Shown piece by piece: positions 1 through 6,100 of a stretch of 9,834 nucleotides of DNA. Below the pieces are notes generated by a model. That model made no database searches. It was given only the letters and a program-made list of their open reading frames with translations, and had not been told where the DNA came from. The stretch covers positions 1-9,834 of the forward strand of contig JAFGNI010000504.1 of the NCBI GenBank assembly GCA_016927095.1, written 5' to 3'. The DNA is from Anaerolineae bacterium (GTDB taxonomy: Bacteria > Chloroflexota > Anaerolineae > B4-G1 > SLSP01). Position numbers and translations under genes: made by a program. Within the stretch, counting starts at the first letter, position 1; the number at the start of each line of letters is the position of its first letter.

Positions 1-476
1 AGCTCTGGGTCATCCCAATCCACATGGTAGTTGCGCTTGAGGTAAGTGTAGCGGGTCGCGTCGCTTTTCTCGATCTGGGCCCTAGCCGCGCTTGCCGAGA
101 TGTGCTGCCGTTCGACAAGGCGCTCCACCCGGCGTGCTGTCGGGGCAATGATACGAACATGCAAGACGTCCGGGCAATCCCGCAAGATGACCTGTCCCGC
201 GCGCCCTAGGATGACGACTTCTCCTGCGTTGGCTAGCTCTGTCAGTATCTGTTGCACGCCTTGCAGGTAGGCATGGCGCGCTTTGGCTGACGGGCGAACC
301 CCAAAGAGCCCAAGCTCGTCAATGACGGCCAAAGCCACTTCAGGCGCACGGGCACGACATGCGGCTTCGTTGATCACCTCACGCCACACCATACGGTAGC
401 CGAGATGGTCGGCGAGGCTACGCGCGATCTGGCTGCCCAAGCTACCCAATTCGCGGGAGATCGTAATCGCTGCCAT
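1..476 (-). CDS. Cytidylate kinase-like family protein, 3' end cut by window edge
   Basis: The minus strand from ATG 476 encodes 158 complete residues and runs off the left edge, so the C-terminus is missing. The N-terminus ITISRELGSLGSQIARSLA (residues 4-21) resembles the opening of cytidylate kinase-like (Cytidylate_kin2) P-loop proteins, where a glycine-rich loop of the form SREyGSGGREIA is usual; here the loop is GSLGSQ, a diverged nucleotide-binding loop. Later landmarks are VVILGRAGQVIL (88-98), HVRIIAP (106-112) and a basic stretch ending RYTYLKRNYHVDWDDPE, as expected for NMP-kinase-like folds. A GAGGGAG ribosome binding site at 490-484 lies 7 nt before the ATG. The family is related to CMP kinase, but substrates of this branch are mostly not established, so no reaction is assigned. 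It is divergent from the VTT gene and separate from the amino acid operon. Family is fairly sure, function is not. Confidence 0.8.
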   Translation of the reverse strand, partial: MAAITISRELGSLGSQIARSLADHLGYRMVWREVINEAACRARAPEVALAVIDELGLFGVRPSAKARHAYLQGVQQILTELANAGEVVILGRAGQVILRDCPDVLHVRIIAPTARRVERLVERQHISASAARAQIEKSDATRYTYLKRNYHVDWDDPE

Positions 477-522
477 GAGCATGCTCCCTCAGAGGTCCGG
501 CTCTGACTGCGCGCACAACTCC

Positions 523-530
523 ATTATAGC
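523..530 (-). promoter_or_regulatory. Extended -10 promoter for the cytidylate kinase-like gene
   Basis: The minus strand reads TGCTATAAT, a perfect TATAAT (528 to 523) with the TG of an extended -10 element one base upstream. No good -35 is visible 17 bp further up (CCTGTC at 551-546), which extended -10 promoters can tolerate. The predicted transcription start is near 516, giving a leader of about 40 nt that includes the GAGGGAG ribosome binding site at 490-484. Seen by eye and not tested. Confidence 0.6.
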
Positions 531-543
531 ATGGGTTGTTGAG

Positions 544-572
544 GTGACAGGTTGTCTCTTGTCGGGTAGAAT
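544..572 (+). promoter_or_regulatory. Sigma-70-type promoter for the VTT membrane protein gene
   Basis: GTGACA (544-549) and TAGAAT (567-572) each match the sigma-70 consensus at 5 of 6 positions and are separated by exactly 17 bp. The predicted transcription start is near 579. The ATG at 571 lies inside this -10 element, so it could not be translated from this transcript; this argues for the downstream TTG start at 616. The -35 overlaps the -35 position of the opposing promoter. Confidence 0.6.
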
Positions 573-605
573 GACAAAGGATCCATCCAGGGCATATAAC
601 GCGTC

Positions 606-611
606 AGGAGG
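606..611 (+). promoter_or_regulatory. Ribosome binding site deciding the TTG start of the VTT gene
   Basis: AGGAGG, a perfect Shine-Dalgarno core, lies 4 nt before the TTG codon at 616. The spacing is on the short side. The two upstream in-frame ATG codons (475 and 571) have no comparable site. Confidence 0.55.
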
Positions 612-615
612 AGCT

Positions 616-1359
616 TTGGGAGACATAGAACGCGCAACTGACGTTGTAGGGACTGAGGGAAAGCATCCAGGGCTTGAAGGGGCGACCCCGCCGCCAGAGA
701 GTGAGGTGGCGGCGTCAGACGATGCCCAAGCACCTAGGTCCGTCGAGGATATGGCAAGCCTGCCGCCAGATGGGATAGCAGGCCTGCCTCCTGAGTCCGC
801 AACAATCCGAGCCCGCCAACCCGGAAACTGGCTCTGGAAGCTCGCGGGTGTGTTTCTGGCCCTGGTTATCACGGTTGTTGTCTACATGCTCAGGGACCGC
901 CTGCGGGAGGTAGCCGAGTATGGCTATCTAGGGCTGTTCCTGATCAGTGTACTGGGCAATGCTACCATTGTCTTGCCCATGCCCACGCTGGTCACGGCCT
1001 TCATCGGTGGTGGCGTCTTCAACCCCATTTTGGTCGGCGTCATCTCCGCGGCGGGCGCGACCCTTGGCGAGTTGACCGGCTATCTTGCCGGCCTTAGCGG
1101 TCAGGCTGTGATCGAGAACCAGAAGATGTACGATCGCTTCAGCAGCTGGATGGAGAAGTACGGCTTGATCGCGCTCTTCTTGCTGGCGGCGTTCCCCAAT
1201 CCTTTCTTTGACGTTGCGGGCATCATCGCCGGGATGTCGCGGCTGCGCTTGACGACCTACTTCAGTGTCGTGTGGGCGGGCAAGATCGTGAAGTTTGTGC
1301 TGATTGCCTATCTGGGTGCCGGGTCCGTCGAGCTCTTGGATCTGCTCGGTGTCCGCTAG
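616..1359 (+). CDS. VTT/DedA-type (SNARE-associated) integral membrane protein
   Basis: About 247 residues if translated from TTG 616. The first 70 or so residues are polar and rich in proline, alanine and acidic residues, with no predicted fold: probably a disordered cytoplasmic tail. One hydrophobic helix follows (LAGVFLALVITVVVYML, about 76-92), then a VTT/DedA-like core: YGYLGLFLISVLGN, a re-entrant-like LPMPTLVTAFIGGGVFNP, VGVISAAGATLGELTGYLAGLSG, then YGLIALFLLAAFPNPFFDVAGIIAGMSRL and a last helix near IVKFVLIAYLGAG. The glycine-rich GATLGELTGYLAG and the FPNPFFDVAGIIAGM segment are typical of the family, whose studied members scramble or flip lipids or support membrane homeostasis. The substrate here is unknown. 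The frame stays open back to ATG 475, but those starts overlap the neighbour's start or the promoter. It is transcribed alone towards a shared terminator. Confidence 0.8.
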   Translation: MGDIERATDVVGTEGKHPGLEGATPPPESEVAASDDAQAPRSVEDMASLPPDGIAGLPPESATIRARQPGNWLWKLAGVFLALVITVVVYMLRDRLREVAEYGYLGLFLISVLGNATIVLPMPTLVTAFIGGGVFNPILVGVISAAGATLGELTGYLAGLSGQAVIENQKMYDRFSSWMEKYGLIALFLLAAFPNPFFDVAGIIAGMSRLRLTTYFSVVWAGKIVKFVLIAYLGAGSVELLDLLGVR

Positions 1360-1381
1360 ACGCGGGTGACGATGAAAAGCA

Positions 1382-1408
1382 GCGGGTCACCGGAATGGAG
1401 TGGCCCGC
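1382..1408. terminator. Hairpin between convergent genes, probable two-way terminator
   Basis: A 9-bp stem (1382-1390 with 1400-1408, one G-U pair) encloses a 9-nt loop, in the 88-bp gap between the stops of the VTT gene (1359) and ilvE (1448). On the minus strand the stem is followed by TGCTTTTC, a short U tract suited to ending the ilv-leu transcript. On the plus strand it is followed by the weaker pyrimidine stretch CGCTTCCTTCAGTTT. The location is ideal; the U tracts are modest. Confidence 0.6.
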
Positions 1409-1447
1409 CGCTTCCTTCAGTTTGGCCGATATGAGCCGCAGTTCAGC

Positions 1448-2371
1448 TCAGCCAACTGGCGTGAGCCAACTGTAAAGATCCTCGGCTTCACCGGAGACGA
1501 TGCCAAAGAAGGCGTCCTGCAGGGCTTGTGTGATAGGGCCGCGATATCCCTCGCCGATGGTGATGCGGTCGATGGAGCGAATGGGGGTCACCTCCGCCGC
1601 CGTGCCGGTGAAGAACACTTCGTCCGCCATGTAGAGCATCTCGCGCGGGATGAAAGCCTCGTTGAGCGTGTAGCCCAGGTCCCGTGCCAGCGTGATGGTG
1701 CACTGGCGGGTGATGCCGCGCAATATGCTCGAGCCCAGGGGTGGGGTGCTGATGATGCCATCGCGTACGACGAAGATGTTCTCGCCACTGCCCTCGCTCA
1801 CAAAGCCGTTGCTGTCGATCGCGATACCCTCTGCGTAGCCGTTCTCGACGGCCTCCATCTTGATCAACTGGGAGTTGATGTATTGCCCGCCGATCTTGGC
1901 CGACGCGGGAAAGGTGTTGTGGGCCATCCGTCCCCATGAGCTCACGCAGACATCGACGCCTTGCTCGACGGCCTCAGGCCCAAGATAGCGACCGAGATAC
2001 ATCGTCATCACGGCAACGTGGACGGGGCAGGGCCTGGGGTCCACGCCGATGCTTGCCGAGCCACGGAAGACGAGCGGTCGAATGTAGGCCGACCGTAAGT
2101 CGTTGGCCTTGACGGTCTCGATGCAGGCCGCTTTGATCTCGTCCGGTGTGAAAGGGATCTCCATCCGGTAGACTTTACAGGAGTCATAGAGCCGGCGGAT
2201 ATGCTCATCCAGGCAGAAGATCGACGCTGTGCCCTGCGTATCGTACGCGCGGATGCCCTCGAAGACGCTCGAGCCATAGTGCAACGCGTGCACCGACATG
2301 TGGACGTTTGCTTGGTCCCACGGGACGAATTCGCCATCCATCCAGATAACTTCGGTAGGTGTAATCGTCAT
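1448..2371 (-). CDS. ilvE: Branched-chain amino acid aminotransferase
   Basis: This 307-residue class IV PLP-dependent aminotransferase interconverts 2-oxo acids with valine, leucine or isoleucine using glutamate, the last step of all three pathways. Visible landmarks: WMDGEFVPWDQANVHMSVHALHYGSSVFEG at the start (10-39), VFRGSASIGVDP (101-112), and the probable PLP lysine K159 in SAKIGGQY, at the position seen in E. coli IlvE. SEGSGENIF (192-200) and GTAAEVTPI (256-264) bind cofactor and substrate carboxylate in the family. Length is normal. AGGGAG stands 7-8 nt before ATG 2371. It is the last gene of the minus-strand cluster, 166 bp after ilvD, the largest gap in the operon; that gap carries a tandem repeat, so a separate promoter or altered expression is possible though none is obvious. 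Confidence 0.95.
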   Translation of the reverse strand: MTITPTEVIWMDGEFVPWDQANVHMSVHALHYGSSVFEGIRAYDTQGTASIFCLDEHIRRLYDSCKVYRMEIPFTPDEIKAACIETVKANDLRSAYIRPLVFRGSASIGVDPRPCPVHVAVMTMYLGRYLGPEAVEQGVDVCVSSWGRMAHNTFPASAKIGGQYINSQLIKMEAVENGYAEGIAIDSNGFVSEGSGENIFVVRDGIISTPPLGSSILRGITRQCTITLARDLGYTLNEAFIPREMLYMADEVFFTGTAAEVTPIRSIDRITIGEGYRGPITQALQDAFFGIVSGEAEDLYSWLTPVG

Positions 2372-2415
2372 TGTGTTGTCTCCCTCTCGTGTTGGGTGGA
2401 ATCACAGGGTGCGGT

Positions 2416-2470
2416 CTGCGCAGACGCAGGTACGCCTGCGCAGACGCAGGTACGCCTGCGCAGACGCAGG
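2416..2470. repeat. 20-bp tandem repeat, 2.75 copies, each a palindromic hairpin
   Basis: The plus-strand unit CTGCGCAGACGCAGGTACGC occurs with period 20: the 15-bp core at 2416-2430, 2436-2450 and 2456-2470 is identical, joined by TACGC. Arms CCTGCG and CGCAGG alternate, so each arm can pair across the CAGA loop within a unit or across the TACG loop with the next unit, giving mutually exclusive 6-bp hairpins. It lies in the ilvD-ilvE gap, upstream of the ilvE ribosome binding site. No spacers, so not CRISPR. Confidence 0.9.
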
Positions 2471-2537
2471 GGCAAGCTAGGTGGCGCCATGGCATCGCGC
2501 TGCCGAGCTTGATGTGTCATCCTGATATCTGAGGCGC

Positions 2538-4193
2538 TCACTCCAGGATGGCGCCCTTATCCGCCGACGATACGTGCGCTGCGTACCGCGCCAGATAGCC
2601 TTTCTGGATTTTGGGCGCGGGGGCGGTCCAGCGCTCGCGACGGTGTGCCAACTCCTCCTCCGATACGTGCAGCGTCAGGTTGCGACTGGGGATATCGATC
2701 TCAATCATGTCACCTTCCTCCACCAGCGCAATAGGACCGCCGACGGCAGCCTCGGGTGATACATGGCATAGGGCCGATCCGCGCGTGGCACCGGAGAAAC
2801 GGCCATCGGTCATCAACGCCACGCTCTTATCCAGTCGCATTCCTGCCAGTGCCGAGGTGGGCATCAGCATCTCGCGCATACCCGGTCCGCCGCGGGGTCC
2901 CTCGTAGCGGATGACGATCACATCGCCCGCCCTAATCTCACCGCCCAAGATCGCTGCCAGTGACGCCTCCTCGCTGTCGAAAACCCGGGCGGGCCCTGTG
3001 TGATGCATCATCTCGGATGCCACGGCCCCGGCTTTCACGACAGCGCCGTCGGGGGCCAGATTGCCCCTCAAGATGGCAATCCCCCCACTAGCGCTGTAGG
3101 GATCTTCGGCGGATCTGATCACGTCGTTCAGCGGGACCTTACCGGCAATGTTTTCCCCCACGGTCCTGCCTGTCACTGTCGGGAGATTGGTGTGGATCAA
3201 GCCTTTGCCATTCAGGGTGGACAGAACAGCAGGGATACCGCCGGCTTCATCAAGGTCCTGGATGTGATGTGGGCCGGAGGGACTTAGCTTCACCAGATAA
3301 GGTGTGCGGTTGCTGATCTCGTCGAACAGCTCCAATGGCAGTTCCACGCCGGCATCGTGCGCGATAGCAGGTAGGTGCAGGACTGTATTTGTTGAGCCAC
3401 CGATCGCCATGTCCGTCGCAATGGCGTTTTCGAAGGCGGCCTTGGTCAAGATGTCTCGAGCACAGATGCCGCCGGCTACAAGTTCCATGATCTTCATACC
3501 AGCCAGCTTTGCCAGCCGGATGCGGGCACCAGTGACGGCGGGAATTGTGCCGTTTCCGGGTAGTCCGATGCCCAGCACCTCTGTAAGGCAGTTCATTGTG
3601 TTCGCTGTGAAGAGTCCTGAGCATGAACCGCAACCGGGACAGGCAGTGTAGGCAAGCTCCTCGAGCTCCTCCTCCTCCAGTCTCCCAGTCTGGTACTGCC
3701 CAACCGCCTCGAACATCGTCTTGAGATCGATGTCCTCGCCGCGGTACCGGCCCGCCATCATCGGACCGCCGCTCACGAAGATTGAGGGGATGTTGACACG
3801 CCCTGCAGCCATCAGCATGCCGGGTACGATCTTGTCGCAGTTGGGGATGAAGACGACGCCGTCGAAGGCGTGCCCCAGCACCATGGATTCCACCGAATCG
3901 GCGACAAGCTCGCGACTGGGCAGCGAGTAGTGCATGCCCTGATGCCCCATCGCGATGCCGTCACACACGCCAATCACGTTGAACTCCAGCGGGGTGCCAC
4001 CCGCCAGGCGGACACCGGCCTTCACCGCCTCGGCGACCTTGTCCAGGTGGATATGACCGGGCACAATCTCGTTGAAGGCGTTGGCAATGCCGATGAGCGG
4101 GCGGCTGAGCTCCTCTGCGGTCAGCCCGTCTGCATAGAATAGACTGCGATGAGGGGCTCGCTCGACCCCTTTTTTCACCATATCGCTGCGCAT
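2538..4193 (-). CDS. ilvD: Dihydroxy-acid dehydratase
   Basis: This 551-residue protein dehydrates 2,3-dihydroxy-isovalerate and 2,3-dihydroxy-3-methylvalerate to the 2-oxo acid precursors of valine and isoleucine, using an iron-sulfur cluster and Mg2+. Landmarks: the N-terminal [31 protein letters not shown] (75-87), [10 protein letters not shown] (117-126, C119), [19 protein letters not shown] (185-203), and [19 protein letters not shown] in the C-terminal half. Where [2Fe-2S] enzymes have a cysteine in a TPCN-like motif, this one has IVPGHIHL (43-50), as in the E. coli-like group associated with [4Fe-4S] clusters. That assignment is by motif only. AGGAGG (4203 to 4198) precedes ATG 4193 by only 4 nt. 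It follows leuB by 65 bp. Full length, no damage seen. Confidence 0.96.
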   Translation of the reverse strand: MRSDMVKKGVERAPHRSLFYADGLTAEELSRPLIGIANAFNEIVPGHIHLDKVAEAVKAGVRLAGGTPLEFNVIGVCDGIAMGHQGMHYSLPSRELVADSVESMVLGHAFDGVVFIPNCDKIVPGMLMAAGRVNIPSIFVSGGPMMAGRYRGEDIDLKTMFEAVGQYQTGRLEEEELEELAYTACPGCGSCSGLFTANTMNCLTEVLGIGLPGNGTIPAVTGARIRLAKLAGMKIMELVAGGICARDILTKAAFENAIATDMAIGGSTNTVLHLPAIAHDAGVELPLELFDEISNRTPYLVKLSPSGPHHIQDLDEAGGIPAVLSTLNGKGLIHTNLPTVTGRTVGENIAGKVPLNDVIRSAEDPYSASGGIAILRGNLAPDGAVVKAGAVASEMMHHTGPARVFDSEEASLAAILGGEIRAGDVIVIRYEGPRGGPGMREMLMPTSALAGMRLDKSVALMTDGRFSGATRGSALCHVSPEAAVGGPIALVEEGDMIEIDIPSRNLTLHVSEEELAHRRERWTAPAPKIQKGYLARYAAHVSSADKGAILE

Positions 4194-4212
4194 TTTACCT
4201 CCTCTGCTTCCT

Positions 4213-4225
4213 GTATTCAGAATAC
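4213..4225. repeat. Perfect 13-bp dyad GTATTC-A-GAATAC upstream of ilvD
   Basis: Six-base arms GTATTC and GAATAC are perfectly inverted about one base, in the 65-bp gap between leuB and ilvD, 20-32 nt before the ilvD start and adjoining a run of seven C (4225-4231). It could be an operator half-site pair or a chance palindrome; a one-base centre cannot form a stable RNA hairpin of full stem length. Function unknown. Confidence 0.5.
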
Positions 4226-4258
4226 CCCCCCGCGGAGAACCTCGTCAGGCGGTGGGCC

Positions 4259-5356
4259 TTACCCTATGGCTTCTGCGACGCGGTCGCCCATCTCGGCAGT
4301 GTTAACGATGGTCACAGCGGCGGTAGAAATCACCGCTTCCCCAGGAGGTGTGCCGGCGATGTCCATGGTCCGGTAGCCTTGCTCCAAGACCGAAAGAACG
4401 GCACCCTCTACGACCTCGGCCTCCTGCGCCAAGCCCAGCGAGTAGCGCAACAACAGGGCGACGCTCAGTATCGTAGCCAAGGGATTGGCGATGCCCTGAC
4501 CCGCAATGTCCGGGGCGCTGCCGTGAATCGGCTCGTAGACGCCGTTGGTGCCGGCGCCCAGCGAGGCCGAGGCTAACATGCCCATGGACCCGGCCAGCAT
4601 CGAGGCCTCATCGGTGAGGATATCGCCGAACATGTTTCCTGTGACGATGACGTCGAAATCGGCGGGCCGGCGCAGCAAGTGCATCGCTGCCGCATCGACC
4701 AGCATATGCTCCAGGGCGACGTCTGGGTAGTCAGATGCCAAGGCAGTCACCACCTGTCGCCACAGCCGCGAGCTCGCTAGGACATTGGCTTTGTCCACCG
4801 AGGTAACCTTGCTGCGCCGGAGCTGCGCGAGCTCAAAGGCTTTCCGGGCGATGCGCTCGACCTCGGGCGCTGAGTAGATCATCGTATCATATGCGGTCAT
4901 GTTGTCGGCGGTGGCCTCCTGGCGATCTCCGAAGTAGATGCCGCCGGTGAGCTCGCGCACCACGACTAGATCTACCCCGTCGAGGCGGCTAGGATGGAGA
5001 GGCGAAGCGCCTTGAAGCATCGGATAGATCTGCACGGGGCGCAGATTCGCGTAGAGCGCCAGTCCCTTGCGCAGGCCCAACAGCCCTTGCTCCGGTCGCA
5101 CCTTAGCAGCCGGGTCCGACCACTTCGGCCCGCCCACCGCGCCGAGCAGCACGGCATCAGCGTCTCGGCATGCTGCCAACGTCTCCTCAGGCAACGGACT
5201 ACCCGTGGCATCAATCGCGCCGCCGCCAATCATGCATTGCCTGAATGTGAAGCTGTGTCCGTATGCGGCAGCAACCGCCTGCAGCACCTTGACGCCTTCA
5301 GCGACAACTTCCACGCCGATGCCGTCACCCGGCAGTGTAACAATGTTTGCCTTCAT
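4259..5356 (-). CDS. leuB: 3-isopropylmalate dehydrogenase (probably also 3-methylmalate)
   Basis: This 365-residue enzyme oxidatively decarboxylates 3-isopropylmalate with NAD+ in leucine synthesis and, in organisms using the citramalate route, likely 3-methylmalate to 2-oxobutyrate. Landmarks: [10 protein letters not shown] (8-17), [10 protein letters not shown] (70-79), substrate arginines in [13 protein letters not shown] (95-107) and [11 protein letters not shown] (133-143), K189 in SVDKAN, and D221, D245 and D249 in VDAAAMH and [11 protein letters not shown] for metal binding. [19 protein letters not shown] (274-292) closes the nucleotide site. Near the C-terminus, between RTMDI and TAEMGD, there are 19 residues where family members usually have about 8-9; this stretch contains a copy of the hairpin repeat also found upstream of leuC. 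AAGGAG precedes ATG 5356. It follows the B3/4 gene by 28 bp. Confidence 0.95.
   Translation of the reverse strand: MKANIVTLPGDGIGVEVVAEGVKVLQAVAAAYGHSFTFRQCMIGGGAIDATGSPLPEETLAACRDADAVLLGAVGGPKWSDPAAKVRPEQGLLGLRKGLALYANLRPVQIYPMLQGASPLHPSRLDGVDLVVVRELTGGIYFGDRQEATADNMTAYDTMIYSAPEVERIARKAFELAQLRRSKVTSVDKANVLASSRLWRQVVTALASDYPDVALEHMLVDAAAMHLLRRPADFDVIVTGNMFGDILTDEASMLAGSMGMLASASLGAGTNGVYEPIHGSAPDIAGQGIANPLATILSVALLLRYSLGLAQEAEVVEGAVLSVLEQGYRTMDIAGTPPGEAVISTAAVTIVNTAEMGDRVAEAIG
4320..4336. repeat. Hairpin repeat copy inside the 3' end of leuB
   Basis: The 17-bp plus-strand sequence GCGGTAGAAATCACCGC is identical to the core of the copy upstream of leuC (9616-9632 within 9614-9634). Five-base arms enclose the 7-nt loop (minus strand GATTTCT). 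It is translated as part of EAVISTA, residues 340-346 of LeuB, in a region longer than usual for the family. Confidence 0.75.
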
Positions 5357-5384
5357 AGCGTCTCCTTGGATTGGCTTATGGGAC

Positions 5385-6062
5385 CTATCGCGCTGTGTAA
5401 GCCCTCAGCACGCCGACGGCGGCGCGTGGTTCGATGAGGCGCACGTTGTCGCGGATTGTCTCCAGGTGGGATTCGACCTCCGCAACACGTATACCCGCCG
5501 GGGCGTAGACGGTGAAGAGCACATTGCGGGTGTCGGATTGGATCCGTGTGCGAAGATCAGGCCCGTAGATGATGCTGCTCAGCACGCCTTCAGCGTCGGC
5601 GATGACCATATCGCCAGCCTTCAGCGCCAGCTCCTCGCCACTGATGCCTGTATAGGACTCTGTGCCGTCGGCGACGTTCACTGTGACGGGCGGCACGACA
5701 ACATCGAGGTCGTGTCCTGCGGTTAGGAGCAGGTGCTTCAGCTCGGCCATGAACATCGCCTCAACGAGCGCCGCGGTCCGGGGGATGTCACGCCCTTTGA
5801 GCGCAACTGACTCCAGCTGGTGCTGGACATGGTAGGTTTTCTTGAACTGCCTGTAGTAGGCCGTGTAGGCTTCGATGATGGGATGTGCTTTGATGTCAGC
5901 TCGGGTCTTGCCGTCGTAGGACGCCCTGAGGCTTGTTTCTAGGGCTTTCTTGCGCGCGTCGAGTTCGGGAGCCTGGTCGGGATTGGCGACGCCATGCATC
6001 GTGAGGACGCCGATACAGGCGTCCGGATAGGTGGTCTTCCACGCTTCAGCGAGGGTTAGCAT
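5385..6062 (-). CDS. B3/4-domain protein (phenylalanyl-tRNA synthetase beta-like)
   Basis: A 225-residue standalone protein of the COG3382 type, related to the B3/B4 domain of the beta chain of phenylalanyl-tRNA synthetase, which in that enzyme hydrolyses mischarged tyrosyl-tRNA(Phe). Visible signs are the N-terminal MLTLAEAW, the [11 protein letters not shown] strand (18-28), the [35 protein letters not shown] core (69-103), [11 protein letters not shown] (112-122), and the [20 protein letters not shown] strand pair (150-169). The frame opens at a TTG (6104) overlapping the cimA stop by 4 nt, but ATG 6062 has AGAAGGGA 7 nt upstream and matches where the domain begins, so it is preferred. No synthetase catalytic core is attached. 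Its place between cimA and leuB suggests co-expression with isoleucine/leucine synthesis. Its reaction is unknown; removal of wrongly charged amino acids is one guess. Confidence 0.8.
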   Translation of the reverse strand: MLTLAEAWKTTYPDACIGVLTMHGVANPDQAPELDARKKALETSLRASYDGKTRADIKAHPIIEAYTAYYRQFKKTYHVQHQLESVALKGRDIPRTAALVEAMFMAELKHLLLTAGHDLDVVVPPVTVNVADGTESYTGISGEELALKAGDMVIADAEGVLSSIIYGPDLRTRIQSDTRNVLFTVYAPAGIRVAEVESHLETIRDNVRLIEPRAAVGVLRAYTAR

Positions 6063-6069
6063 CAGGCCG

Positions 6070-6077
6070 TCCCTTCT
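6070..6077 (-). promoter_or_regulatory. Ribosome binding site choosing ATG 6062 of the B3/4 gene
   Basis: AGAAGGGA on the minus strand lies 7 nt before ATG 6062. The alternative TTG at 6104 has only a weak AGAG upstream, within the end of cimA. Confidence 0.65.
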
Positions 6078-6100
6078 ATGCCGGTACACATCACCGGGGG

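Noticed and set aside
475..615. Longer VTT protein starting at ATG 475 or ATG 571
   Set aside because: ATG 475 overlaps the start codon of the divergent gene and ATG 571 lies inside the predicted -10 box; neither has a ribosome binding site.
2205..2495. Small minus-strand frame across the ilvD-ilvE gap into ilvE
   Set aside because: It is low in complexity because it translates the tandem repeat (repeated A-Y-L-R-L-like residues), and it overlaps ilvE in another frame.
5067..5726. Long plus-strand open frames opposite leuB and the B3/4 gene, and similar ones opposite leuC and cimA
   Set aside because: They are shadows of well-supported minus-strand genes in GC-rich DNA, have no recognisable protein motifs, and run across gene boundaries.
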